A stretch of DNA of 64,000 nt from Shewanella sp. 1CM18E (GCF_023161665.1 NZ_JALNTW010000003.1:124001-188000); one strand, 5' to 3'; counted from the first letter of the stretch, positions 47,740 to 56,364 are shown. Numbers and translations: made by a program. The notes: generated by a model not told the origin, from the letters alone.

Positions 47740-48016
47740 ATAAACATTTAGCGCTGCATTGTGGTAACGCATTAAAAATAGCCGTTACGAGCAAAGATTA
47801 AACGTTATCTGAGCATCAACTAAACAATTAAAATATGATACGCATTCATCATAATTTAAATCGCTTAAACCCTCACCAACACTGAGGTTGAGCTTATATT
47901 TACTTGCTACTAAATTGTTATTAGGTTGTGGGTTGTTTGGCTGCTTTGAATTCAAACAACCTAGTAGGTGTGAGTTTAATAAAACAGATTTTCAGGGACA
48001 AAATAGGAACGGAATA

Positions 48017-48634
48017 ATGACTGATAATAAATCGGCCGATGCAGTGAAAGCAGAGCGTCATAAAGCCCGTCAACAAAGGATCAAAGAGGGCGTAGATGCT
48101 AAGATCGCTCGCGCCCAAGAAGAAAAAGGCATTTTGCTGGTATTAACTGGCAATGGCAAAGGTAAATCGACCTCAGGTTTTGGTACGGTTGCACGGGCGG
48201 TTGGCCATGGTAAAAAAGCGGCTGTAGTGCAGTTTATTAAAGGTAACTGGGACTGTGGTGAGCGCACATTGCTAGAAGGCGCGGGTGTTGAGTTCCATGT
48301 AATGGGCACCGGCTTTACTTGGGAAACCCAAGACCGTGAAAAAGATACCGCTGCCGCCGTTAAAGCATGGGAAGCCACTGAAAAACTACTGCAAGATGAC
48401 AGTATCGATTTAGTTATGCTCGATGAGCTGACTTATATGGTGAGTTACCACTATCTAGAAGTAGAAAGAGTGATTGAAGCGCTAAAGAATCGCCCGCCAA
48501 TGCAGCATGTGATAGTAACGGGCAGAGCTTGTCACCGAGCAATCGTGGAGCTTGCCGATACGGTCAGCGAGGTGCAAGTCGTAAAACACGCATTTGATAA
48601 TGGCATAAAAGCTCAACCCGGCTTCGATTACTAA
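48017..48634 (+). CDS. cobO: Cob(I)alamin adenosyltransferase, CobO/BtuR type
   Basis: A 205-residue enzyme attaching the adenosyl group from ATP to the reduced corrinoid. P-loop VLTGNGKGKSTSGFGTVARA, then QFIKGNWDCGERTLLE, VMLDELTYMVSYHYLE and VTGRACHRAIVELADTVSEV are all family blocks. I start at ATG 48017, after GGAACGGAA; the frame reaches 47888 but that extension is unlike any CobO N-terminus. It lies 277 bases after cobQ, so an additional promoter is possible. Confidence 0.94.
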   Translation: MTDNKSADAVKAERHKARQQRIKEGVDAKIARAQEEKGILLVLTGNGKGKSTSGFGTVARAVGHGKKAAVVQFIKGNWDCGERTLLEGAGVEFHVMGTGFTWETQDREKDTAAAVKAWEATEKLLQDDSIDLVMLDELTYMVSYHYLEVERVIEALKNRPPMQHVIVTGRACHRAIVELADTVSEVQVVKHAFDNGIKAQPGFDY

Positions 48635-48635
48635 A

Positions 48636-48757
48636 AAATGGCTATTGCAGAAGCGAATTACTGCGTTACGTCCTCGCTCACAACTCGCCTACCTAAAGGT
48701 ATGTCTTCGTTGTTCGCTGCGGGGCGCCTTGTACTTCGTTTCTTCATGACGCCATTT
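48636..48757. repeat. MITE-like element with imperfect terminal inverted repeats
   Basis: The left end AAATGGCTATTGCAGAAGCG and the reverse complement of the right end AAATGGCGTCATGAAGAAAC align over about 26 bases (common AAATGGC, then AGAA-CGAA-TAC). The interior is GC-richer than the flanks and shows further dyad symmetry. No reading frame. It begins one base after the cobO stop codon, so the cobO transcript would end in it. Confidence 0.55.
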
Positions 48758-48911
48758 GCTTTCTTCGCTTTCTTTGTTGTGGCGTTATTGTCTGCGTATT
48801 TTGATTAAACAAGGGCTCACCCAATCAACGGGATCTTGAAAAGAGTCGTATGCTCATGGGCTGAGAAAGCTTGGACGGCTTAGCCACAGTTTCGAATACC
48901 GTGAAATATTG

Positions 48912-48948
48912 CTGATACTTGGGCTACCATAGGCAGCCCAAGTATCAG
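48912..48948. terminator. Long hairpin between convergent genes
   Basis: Perfect 14-base arms CTGATACTTGGGCT / AGCCCAAGTATCAG around a 9-base loop, 25 bases past the stop of the minus-strand Sel1 gene. No T run on either strand. Confidence 0.6.
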
Positions 48949-48972
48949 ATGGCTTCTAAGCGTATTTGCACG

Positions 48973-51288
48973 CTATTTTAGATGGGGTTGATAGCGAAAA
49001 CCGCCAAAGCGTGTGGCGCCCGAGTAATAGAGCAGGGCTATATCACCATTTTCGTTTGTCGCCAGAATATTACCTGCTTTATCTTGGCGTAGATTGTGCC
49101 AATTATGCTTTAAGATCTCTTGGTTGTTCTCTATCTGACGATCGTGTTTTATATTGCTGTAATACACAGACCAGCTTGTTAGCATGCCCTCGAACTCGCC
49201 GCCGCGCATACCTACGATACCAAAACCATAGCCGCCTCTTGAGAATGGGGTGGCATATGCTGATGTCACACCTTTCACCACTGGTTTGATTTTCTCCGGT
49301 GCGTGTTGTGTCCAGCAGTTTAGGGTGTCGTCAGTGGTTAAGCCGCAAACATCAATATTGTTGTATCCACCGAGCAATTGACGATATTGGCCTTCGATGT
49401 GGACAGCTTTTCCGTTCGCACCCCACTGCCAAATATCGCCATTTTGAGTCAGTGCGGCAAAGCTACCTTCTAATGCGGCTATATCAACCACACCTTGTTG
49501 CATAGCACGATAGGGCGCGAGTAATTCTTGCCAGTTCTCGGCTTGCTCTTCATGCCATTGAGCTTCTTCAATTAGGTAGCCGCCAATTTGTCTGCCTCCC
49601 CAAGTGATGACTTGGTTATTTTTGAGTAGTACCGCTGTGGCACCATGATTATGGACAACCTTGTTAACCCCATGCTCATATAAGAGCTCGAGCTCTTGAT
49701 CACTAGGTTCACACCAAGGTTTAGATTGATGCACCGCGACTGTTGCCTCTCCGGACTCACGCTGGATCACCCAGCCGCAATGGCTTGGCCAAACTTGTTT
49801 GATATTAGCTTGCAGGTATTTATTACTGCCATCAAAAATCAGCGTGTGATCTTTAGGCAAAATAAATGAGCCATCTTTTAACAGTTTGCCAGAAGGTAAC
49901 TTGAGCGACAGATAACGATGCTCGGCTAGCCAGCGCTTTGCTTGTTTACTGCCTTGATCCGCTGCCCGTTGATACCAAATACCTGCGTAAGCTAACTTTG
50001 ACAAATGAGTTTGGTAATATTGCGCCAGTTCAATTTGTGAATCTATGTCGCCTTCAATAGCTGACTCTTTTAGCCAGAATAGGTAGTTATCTTCATCTGC
50101 TACAGATTTAGCTTGTTTTGCCACCCACACTGAAGCTTCAACGCTACCCATTTCTGCTGCCATTTTGATAAGGCGTACACGTTCATCTTTCTCGAGTTTA
50201 GCCGCAGAGTAGTGTGTGAACATTGCATCAGGATGGCCACTGACGGCTGCACGTTGCAGGTAAGCTTCAGCCTTTGCGCTATTTCTTGCTACGCCTAAAC
50301 CCTTTGCGTACTGCTGATACAGTTGGTAGTAGGCCTCTGAGTCAGCGCCTGCAGATTGTGCTAAAGCCAACGCTTTTCGATACCGTTTGTGCTGGAAATA
50401 ATAAGTTGCCAATTTAGTACGTAAACTTGAGGCTAATGCAGTGTCTGAGCCTATGAGTTGCTCGTACAGTGATACACCTTCAGCCTGCTGATTTGGCTTG
50501 CTTGAAGCTAACAAAAGCTCGCCCAGATACTGCTTGCTGTTTGGTACGCCAATTTCGGCGGCCTGTCGATAATAATCTATGGCCTTAGCTTGATCTTTTG
50601 TAACATGCCAGCCGTTTTCGTAAGCAATCGCAGCCCCAAGCAGTGCGTAAGGGTTTTGAGTATTGGCATTGGGTAACAGGATTTTTTCAACGCAGGTTTT
50701 ATCCATGCGGTAATTGAATGTTGAAAGGCAATACCAAGCTTTAAAATCAACATGTTCTTCTGGGATATAGAGTATCGATGTTTTAGGAATAAAAGGTATT
50801 TGCAGATCATCATTGCCATCTAAAAACAGGTTGGCAACTTGAGTTTGAGCCCACTCATTATTCAAGTTCGCGGCCATGCGCAGGTAATGATAACCTTTGA
50901 TTTTATCCGCATTAGGTAATCCACCGGTTAAGTGCTGATTCGCTACGTAGGCCATAGAGTTTGCAGAGAGATAACCCTCCTCAAACGCTTGCTCGTAGAG
51001 GGGCAATACTTGTGACTTATCTTGTTGGCTAGCTTCTGTTTTGTTGTACAGGTTAGCAAGGCTTGCTGTTGCCCAAGCGCTTCGAGACTCAGACTCTTCG
51101 AGTTGTTTTTTTAGGGTTTGTGTTTGCTGCTCTGTTGGAGATTCGATTTGACGATACTCTTTGAGCTCATCATCTAGAGCTTGCTCTGGGGCTACTTGTA
51201 TGGCGCAGCCGGAGAGTGTAACTAAAGCTGCAGTTATCGTAAGGGCAAGTGAGCGTCGTATAAAAGTAGGTCGAGGGAATAATTGCAT
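48973..51288 (-). CDS. Sel1-repeat lipoprotein with RCC1-like C-terminus, 771 aa
   Basis: Lipoprotein signal with lipobox LSGC near residue 28. Residues about 90-470 contain many Sel1/TPR-like units (e.g. AIDYYRQAAEIGVPNSKQYL, AEAYLQRAAVSGHPDAM, AGIWYQRAADQGSKQAKRWL). The C-terminal 280 residues switch to a beta-rich, Trp/Gly-rich region with RCC1-like turns (VLLKNNQVITWGGRQIGGYL, FAALTQNGDIWQWGANGK). A periplasmic adaptor with a propeller-like partner-binding domain is likely; its targets are unknown. Monocistronic. Confidence 0.78.
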   Translation of the reverse strand: MQLFPRPTFIRRSLALTITAALVTLSGCAIQVAPEQALDDELKEYRQIESPTEQQTQTLKKQLEESESRSAWATASLANLYNKTEASQQDKSQVLPLYEQAFEEGYLSANSMAYVANQHLTGGLPNADKIKGYHYLRMAANLNNEWAQTQVANLFLDGNDDLQIPFIPKTSILYIPEEHVDFKAWYCLSTFNYRMDKTCVEKILLPNANTQNPYALLGAAIAYENGWHVTKDQAKAIDYYRQAAEIGVPNSKQYLGELLLASSKPNQQAEGVSLYEQLIGSDTALASSLRTKLATYYFQHKRYRKALALAQSAGADSEAYYQLYQQYAKGLGVARNSAKAEAYLQRAAVSGHPDAMFTHYSAAKLEKDERVRLIKMAAEMGSVEASVWVAKQAKSVADEDNYLFWLKESAIEGDIDSQIELAQYYQTHLSKLAYAGIWYQRAADQGSKQAKRWLAEHRYLSLKLPSGKLLKDGSFILPKDHTLIFDGSNKYLQANIKQVWPSHCGWVIQRESGEATVAVHQSKPWCEPSDQELELLYEHGVNKVVHNHGATAVLLKNNQVITWGGRQIGGYLIEEAQWHEEQAENWQELLAPYRAMQQGVVDIAALEGSFAALTQNGDIWQWGANGKAVHIEGQYRQLLGGYNNIDVCGLTTDDTLNCWTQHAPEKIKPVVKGVTSAYATPFSRGGYGFGIVGMRGGEFEGMLTSWSVYYSNIKHDRQIENNQEILKHNWHNLRQDKAGNILATNENGDIALLYYSGATRFGGFRYQPHLK

Positions 51289-51763
51289 TGCTTGGTTCTT
51301 AGTTGTTTTGTTGAGTGTTCACGGCATTTCTATATTGCGACTAACTTTCCCTATCCCGCAGCTTCAAATCAGCGATTATAGCAGTGCGTCATCTCCGCTA
51401 GATAGCCAGTCACAATAGGAGAATGTTATTGATTCTACAGATATCTCTCTCGTGATGGGTAGCATAATGATTACCTGCTGACTTTGCTATTTTCAATCAA
51501 GTACGAGTTTGAGATTGTTTGTCACAGATACAATACAGCTTGATTTTGTTAAGCCAGTTTTGGCTATGCTGATTTGATAAATGCCTGTTAGAAAAATCGT
51601 TTATAAAGCTGAATATCTTAGGTCTACATCAGTCAAACAGTAGAATTCATTATGACTCTATGGGATATCAATATTAACTAAGGTATCTTACTGCGGTGGT
51701 TTTGTTTGAAATTATACCCATCATCTGTGTTAGTTTTGGTTCCCTTAAAGTAAAAAGGATTTT
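51289..51763. other. Intergenic region between divergent genes
   Basis: About 475 bases holding promoters for the Sel1 lipoprotein and btuF. I looked for a second cobalamin riboswitch before btuF and found no B12 box. No other element is supported. Confidence 0.5.
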
Positions 51764-52588
51764 ATGAACATCTTGTATAAGCTATCTGTAGCGTTAAGCC
51801 TCTTTATTTCGGTATCCGCACTCGCTGCTGAGCCAGCTAAGCGCATTGTTGCGTTGTCACCACACTCGGTGGAGATGCTGTATGCCATTGGCGCGGGAGA
51901 TTCTATTGTGGCAACCACTGAATATGCAGACTTTCCCGAGGCCGCACTTAATATCCCGCGTATTGGTGGTTATCATGGCGTACAGATTGAGCGTATTTTA
52001 GAGTTAGAACCTGATTTAGTCGTGGTATGGGCAAGTGGTAATAAGCTTGAAGATATTCAGCGGATTAAAGAGCTAGGTTTCAAGGTGTTTGATAGTAACC
52101 CTAAGACTTTAGAGGCGGTAGCGGATGAGCTTGAGGCGTTAGGTGAACTGACTGGCAGTCAAGCTCAAGCGAAACAAGCCGCTGATGATTACCGAGCTAA
52201 ATTGGCACAACTGCGTAGTGACAATTTTGCAAAGCCTGAAGTAAAAGTATTTTATCAACTGTGGTCGACGCCACTTCGAACAGTCGCTAAAGACAGCTGG
52301 ATCCAACAAATAATAGCAGTTTGCCATGGCGATAACGTATTTGTTGATGCGGCAAGCGATTATCCGCAGGTGAGCCTAGAAACCGTGGTATTAAAAGATC
52401 CACAAGTGATTTTGCAAAGCCAAGACGAGGGCAACATTATCGGCATAAACTGGAACGAGTGGCCAGAGATCCCAGCGGTTAAAAATCAGCATATCTATCA
52501 GCTTAATGCCGATCTACTTCACCGCGCAGCACCAAGAGCATTACTCGGTGTTGAAGCATTATGTAATGCTTTAGATAAAGCCCGTTAA
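51764..52588 (+). CDS. btuF: Periplasmic vitamin B12-binding protein
   Basis: A 274-residue class III solute-binding protein with signal peptide (cleavage after VSALA). Family blocks: KRIVALSPHSVEMLYAIGAG, YADFPEAALNIPRIGGYHGV, LELEPDLVVVWASGNKLEDI and FYQLWSTPLRTVAKDSWIQQ. It delivers B12/cobinamide to BtuCD, encoded 8 kb upstream in the riboswitch operon. AAGGA precedes the ATG. It is separate from the operon and shows no riboswitch of its own. Confidence 0.88.
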   Translation: MNILYKLSVALSLFISVSALAAEPAKRIVALSPHSVEMLYAIGAGDSIVATTEYADFPEAALNIPRIGGYHGVQIERILELEPDLVVVWASGNKLEDIQRIKELGFKVFDSNPKTLEAVADELEALGELTGSQAQAKQAADDYRAKLAQLRSDNFAKPEVKVFYQLWSTPLRTVAKDSWIQQIIAVCHGDNVFVDAASDYPQVSLETVVLKDPQVILQSQDEGNIIGINWNEWPEIPAVKNQHIYQLNADLLHRAAPRALLGVEALCNALDKAR

Positions 52589-52790
52589 GCCTTCCTATCT
52601 ATACAGCGGTATGTCTTGCAAAGGTTTGCCGCTTTATCATTACTGGCTAGTCCATTTCCTGAAAACGTTTGTTTTAGTATTTACCTTAATTATCACTAGG
52701 CATTTTGTTGACGACAAAATAGGTCGCGCAAACTAGTTATATCTCTAATGCTGACCAATACTTAGAAGCGGGTAACTTAGGGGAAAACTG

Positions 52791-53348
52791 ATGAATAATC
52801 CTGTCAATGCGATGCTGAGTAAAGGTTGGAAATGGTTTGTTATGGTTGGGGCCGTGGTTACGCTAGGTGGCATTTTTGCCATTAGCTTACCGGTTGCTGT
52901 GGGCGTGACTATTACCACTATTATTGGCGCTATTTTCTTAGTGCTTGGCATAGTGCAGCTTTATCACATCTTCAGTGTTCCCAAATGGAAAGCCAATTTC
53001 TGGTATGTGATTAGCGCACTGTTCTACTTGATTGGTGGCATCATGATTATTGCCGAGCCTTATGTCGGCTTATTCACCATTACGATTATGATGATTACTA
53101 TTATGTTGTTTAATGGCGTCACACGGATGTTTTTCGGTTTTAATAGTCGTAGTAATTTAGCGGGTTGGCGCTGGATTGTGGTGAGCGGCTTAATCTCAAC
53201 GCTGATAGCGGGTTACTTTTTTAGCTTGATGGGCAACCCTGAATTCTCACTGTCTATTCTAGGTGTTTTCATTGGGGTTTCGTTTCTGTTTGAAGGGCTT
53301 AGCTTTATTTTTATTGGTTTGCAGATGAAAAAAGCTGTTGCTGAATAA
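52791..53348 (+). CDS. HdeD family (DUF308) membrane protein
   Basis: A 185-residue inner-membrane protein with six hydrophobic segments in three pairs, the HdeD/DUF308 layout (first WFVMVGAVVTLGGIFAISLP, last FIGVSFLFEGLSFIFIGLQM). HdeD in E. coli contributes to acid resistance at high cell density; the role here is not shown. GGGGAAAA lies just upstream of the ATG. Monocistronic with a terminator. Confidence 0.85.
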   Translation: MNNPVNAMLSKGWKWFVMVGAVVTLGGIFAISLPVAVGVTITTIIGAIFLVLGIVQLYHIFSVPKWKANFWYVISALFYLIGGIMIIAEPYVGLFTITIMMITIMLFNGVTRMFFGFNSRSNLAGWRWIVVSGLISTLIAGYFFSLMGNPEFSLSILGVFIGVSFLFEGLSFIFIGLQMKKAVAE

Positions 53349-53370
53349 TCGTCACCGTTAGCTGTAAAGT

Positions 53371-53407
53371 GGGCGCGACAGGGACTTTACCTGCCGCGCC
53401 TTTTTAT
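53371..53407 (+). terminator. Terminator after the HdeD-like gene
   Basis: GGCGCG and CAGG on the left pair with CCTG and CGCGCC on the right (single A-C mismatch) around GACTTTA, followed by TTTTT. Confidence 0.85.
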
Positions 53408-53490
53408 GTTTAAGTGGTGCACGTTAGCTATATTAGTTTTTATCAATCAATTGCTTGGGCTAGAGAAAATAATAAGAAAAGGACTTAACT

Positions 53491-53874
53491 ATGACCACAT
53501 TACTTATCTGTTTGTTTATTGCTATGTTGCTGCCCTATGCGGCTAAAGGGCCGGTGGCTGTAGCGATGGCGAAACTGGGGGGATATGACAACAATCACCC
53601 AAGGGAGCAGCAATCTAAACTTACAGGCTTTGGGGCGCGCGCTGTTGCAGGTCACCAAAATGCGTTCGAGTCTTTGCTTATTTTTGGGCTGTCGGTATTA
53701 GCAGTTATTGCGACTGGTAAGGTGAATGCGCTTGCTGAAACCGCGGCCATGGTGCACGTGATTGCTCGGGTTTTTTATCACCTTTTATATTTAATGGATA
53801 AAGGAACGCTGCGCTCTTTATCTTGGTTTGTAGCCATTTTTGCTTCATTTACCGTATTTTGGCAGGCGGTTTAA
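53491..53874 (+). CDS. MAPEG family membrane protein, 127 aa
   Basis: Four hydrophobic segments and the MAPEG core: NHPREQQSKLTGFGARAVAG, then HQNAFESLLIFGLSVLAVIA, with an Arg-x-x-Tyr-like segment (VIARVFYHLLYLMDKGTLRS). Eukaryotic MAPEG members conjugate glutathione or make eicosanoids; bacterial ones are poorly characterised. Ribosome-binding bases AAAGGA precede the ATG. Monocistronic. Confidence 0.85.
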   Translation: MTTLLICLFIAMLLPYAAKGPVAVAMAKLGGYDNNHPREQQSKLTGFGARAVAGHQNAFESLLIFGLSVLAVIATGKVNALAETAAMVHVIARVFYHLLYLMDKGTLRSLSWFVAIFASFTVFWQAV

Positions 53875-53929
53875 AAGAAGGTTATAGGGTTAAGATAAGG
53901 TAGGAAAAGCAAAGACGGGTAAAGCTGAG

Positions 53930-54030
53930 ACGGTAAGAGCCGAACGGCCTACGGCCTAGGGAACGTGACGTAGTCACTACGGAACGCTGCGCTTACGGAA
54001 AAGAAAAGATAAATGGCCTGCGGCATAGAA
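53930..54030. repeat. Candidate dispersed intergenic repeat
   Basis: A non-coding stretch with higher GC than its flanks, rich in nested short repeats: CGGCCTACGGCCTA, the dyad GTGAC-GTA-GTCAC (53965-53977), CTACGGAACGCTGCGCTTAC and TGGCCTGCGGC. This composition is typical of dispersed repetitive palindromes, but other copies are not in this window. Confidence 0.35.
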
Positions 54031-54100
54031 GCGAGCGACTAGAACCTATTTTTTAGTAGGTTGTGCTTTAGCCCATCAATGTGCAAAATCAAAGCTAATA

Positions 54101-54131
54101 AAAAGCCACGCTATTGTTTAGCGTGGCTTTT
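54101..54131 (-). terminator. Terminator of the cytochrome gene
   Basis: Perfect 13-base arms AAAAGCCACGCTA / TAGCGTGGCTTTT with loop TTGTT; T-rich on the minus strand (TTTTTATTAG), closing the reductase-lyase-cytochrome cluster. Confidence 0.92.
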
Positions 54132-54150
54132 TGCTACTAAAACCTAGCAG

Positions 54151-54531
54151 TTAACGCTTCATTTCTGGGTATTCAAACTCATGACACTGGTTACAGTAAA
54201 CCTTACTTTCTTTGTGCTCCATATGGCAGTAAGTACAAGGTAAGTCAGTACCGTAATGTAGGCTGTCGTGTGGGTTTGGCTCTACATCATGACCTGCATC
54301 AGCTGGGCGTTTAGTTAGCTCGGCAATATCTTCAACGCTGCCGTGGCAGCTTTCACATGCACTAGCGTCAGGAATGGTTTTACGCTTTGCATCACCGTGA
54401 CAGGCGCTACATTCAACTTTACCGTTATCACCTGTCATGATCTCTTGGTGGTAATCTTTAATCTTCATTGCATTGGCATTTGGGATAGCCATCAGCATTA
54501 ACATGCAGATAGTCGATAATACTTTTAACAT
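54151..54531 (-). CDS. Periplasmic tetraheme cytochrome c
   Basis: A 126-residue exported protein (signal ending NANA) with four CxxCH haem sites at residues 41-45 (CSACH), 59-63 (CESCH), 99-103 (CTYCH) and 113-117 (CNQCH), plus extra His residues for bis-His ligation. Size and spacing resemble the N-terminal haem domain of flavocytochrome c fumarate reductase (FccA) and small tetraheme cytochromes. It lies in the same direction as the lyase and the flavoprotein, which lacks its own haem domain, so it is the probable electron donor to that flavoprotein, drawing from the quinol pool through CymA-like dehydrogenases. A hairpin at 54614-54661 separates it from the lyase. Confidence 0.92.
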   Translation of the reverse strand: MLKVLSTICMLMLMAIPNANAMKIKDYHQEIMTGDNGKVECSACHGDAKRKTIPDASACESCHGSVEDIAELTKRPADAGHDVEPNPHDSLHYGTDLPCTYCHMEHKESKVYCNQCHEFEYPEMKR

Positions 54532-54613
54532 CTTTAATCCTTGTTGGGCATAGCGCCCGATAACTTGTATAACATCTTGCTTAAATCGCTGCTGCGTTGT
54601 GACACTATTGCGA

Positions 54614-54661
54614 CTTACTCAGCGCTACCAAAGGGAGCGGTATTGGTAACGCTGAGCAAGT
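54614..54661 (-). terminator. Hairpin between lyase and cytochrome genes
   Basis: CTCAGCGCTACCAA (54618-54631) pairs with TTGGTAACGCTGAG (54643-54656) with one mismatch, extended by ACTT / AAGT outside. No T run follows, so it may be an mRNA-stabilising or attenuating structure inside the operon. Confidence 0.5.
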
Positions 54662-54720
54662 GCAAAAGTATCTTGCGAGTGGTACTTATTGTGCTTAGTA
54701 CTTACTCTTGGTACTAAAAG

Positions 54721-56364
54721 TTAGTACTGGGCGATAAACGCTTTTGATGCCTTAATATCTGGTGTGAATGGACGGTCGATTTCAACGAATGGCACTTGCT
54801 TACGGAAACCTTCGTACATGGCTTTTGTTGCTTCACCTTGTTTTAAGTCTTTATTAGCAAGTTTACGTAAATCGATTGCTTGAGTTGAGTGCATTAGCTC
54901 AAGACCGTACATAACGTTCGTGTTATCAACGATTTGAATTAGTCTTTCTGAAGCAAGCTTTAAGTTAGTGAAGGTGTCTTCAATGTTACCTGCAATCGCA
55001 ATACCGTCGAATGATACTGGGTTAGCTAACGCCTTGTTGCGTACTTGCATATCAACAAATGTCTTTTGGATTGCACCAAAAGCATGGCCGTTGTTACCTG
55101 GCGCGCTTAAGAAACGTGGTAAGCGAGTAAAGTGGTCATCTGACAAGTGAATCGTACGCATAGCACTGTTGTGTGATACGTGAGTCAGCGCAATGGCTAA
55201 CTGCTGTACTGCAAGTGCAACAGGTAATGGCTCAAAGTTAGTTGTTGGGAACACACCGCCTTTGCCTTCAACTAAGTACTTAGATACTTGAGAGTTATTA
55301 CCGTAATCAATACCTGCACCTACGATAACACCTGGGTTATCGTCTGAGTGGTTGATTTGAATATCAATCACTTGGTCAAGATCAGCAAGCGCTTTGTAAG
55401 CGCTAGCAAAAGTGTAAGCTGTAGTGCGGTAGCTTAGCGGATCTTGTAGTGGGCGCTCTGGGTTTGCATCCCATAAGTAACTACCGGTTAAGTCGTTACG
55501 AATTTCGCTGGTGGCTTCTTTTAAGAATGGGAACGGACGGATATCGTTAGTCTGTGGCAAGAATGGCGATACGTTACCGTTTAGGCCTTCAAGACTTAAG
55601 CTAAATACCGTTGGCGATACTTCTAGCAGATGCTTAGCATCGCGGTAGCCTTGCATCGCATAAGCTACACCTACAGAGTTGTTTGACAGAATCGACAGCG
55701 CATCTTTACCTACTGGATCAAGCGCTTTAATACCGGCTTTTTTCATTGCTAGCGTGCTATTCATACGCTCGCCTTTGTAGATCACATCCCACTCACCGAT
55801 CATGGCTAGACCAACGTGCGATGACAGCAAGATATCCGCTTCGCCCACAGTGCCCTTAGATGGAATGATCGGCGTGATATCGTTGTTTAAGTAAGCTTGG
55901 TAAAGCTCGGCAACATAAGGTTGAACACCTGTGTGGCCAGACAAAATAGTATTTAAGCGTACAGCTAGCGCAACACGCGTTAACTTAACAGGCATAGCTT
56001 CGCCAACACCAGCGCTGTGGGCGCGTAGAGTGCTGTAGTTAAATGACTTTGAAGCTTTCATGACTTCAGGGCTAAGTTCGCCATTGGCGTCAAATAGCTT
56101 GTGGTCTTTGTTTAAGCCCACGCCTACAGTTAGGCCGTATACAGGCTTACCTAAACGCGCAGCTTCCATTAGTAGTTCATGAGACTTAACAAGTGCAGTT
56201 GCTGATTGCGCAGCAATTTTTACTTTAGCGCCATCAGCGATTTGCCACGCTTGCTCTTGAGTTAAACTTTTACCATCTAGTACTACAGTATCAGCAGCCA
56301 TTGCTTGGCCTGCGGTAAGTGCTAGAGCAAGAGTTGTTAGCGCAACATTTTTAGTGGTTTTCAT
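54721..56364 (-). CDS. Exported aromatic ammonia-lyase-family protein lacking the MIO triad (ergothionase-like candidate)
   Basis: A 547-residue protein with a Sec signal peptide (cleavage after GQAMA). Overall fold markers of histidine ammonia-lyase are kept: the Tyr loop KPVYGLTVGVGLNKD (HAL Tyr53 region), LSLEGLNGNVSPFLPQTNDI, SDDNPGVIVGAG and GNIEDTFTNLKLASERLIQI (HAL Glu414 region). But where HAL has GSVGASGDL, here one reads GTVGEADILLSSH at about residues 171-183: no Ala-Ser-Gly, hence no MIO cofactor. The HAL Tyr280 block reads QDPLSYRT, keeping Arg only. Ergothionase, which eliminates trimethylamine from ergothioneine, is a known MIO-less member of the superfamily, so a related elimination is the best guess. 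I chose ATG 56364, 9 bases after AGGA; two further ATGs lie at 56370 and 56373. Confidence 0.82.
   Translation of the reverse strand: MKTTKNVALTTLALALTAGQAMAADTVVLDGKSLTQEQAWQIADGAKVKIAAQSATALVKSHELLMEAARLGKPVYGLTVGVGLNKDHKLFDANGELSPEVMKASKSFNYSTLRAHSAGVGEAMPVKLTRVALAVRLNTILSGHTGVQPYVAELYQAYLNNDITPIIPSKGTVGEADILLSSHVGLAMIGEWDVIYKGERMNSTLAMKKAGIKALDPVGKDALSILSNNSVGVAYAMQGYRDAKHLLEVSPTVFSLSLEGLNGNVSPFLPQTNDIRPFPFLKEATSEIRNDLTGSYLWDANPERPLQDPLSYRTTAYTFASAYKALADLDQVIDIQINHSDDNPGVIVGAGIDYGNNSQVSKYLVEGKGGVFPTTNFEPLPVALAVQQLAIALTHVSHNSAMRTIHLSDDHFTRLPRFLSAPGNNGHAFGAIQKTFVDMQVRNKALANPVSFDGIAIAGNIEDTFTNLKLASERLIQIVDNTNVMYGLELMHSTQAIDLRKLANKDLKQGEATKAMYEGFRKQVPFVEIDRPFTPDIKASKAFIAQY

Larger units (their letters stand above)
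48635..48972. other. Intergenic region with MITE-like element and long hairpin
   Basis: Contains the 122-base element with imperfect terminal inverted repeats (48636-48757) starting just after the cobO stop, and the 14-base-stem hairpin (48912-48948). The remainder is unremarkable. Confidence 0.5.

Noticed and set aside
47888..48016. Upstream extension of cobO giving a hydrophobic N-terminus
   Set aside because: No ribosome-binding site before 47888, while GGAACGGAA precedes ATG 48017; CobO proteins start with a charged helix like the one at 48017.
51600..51763. Possible second cobalamin riboswitch before btuF
   Set aside because: A GGTTCCC stretch suggested it, but no B12 box (AGTCAGATACCTGCC-like) or GCAACTGTA block is present.
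54721..56364. Simple annotation as histidine ammonia-lyase HutH of histidine catabolism
   Set aside because: It has a signal peptide, lacks the MIO triad, and no hutU, hutI or hutG neighbours are present.
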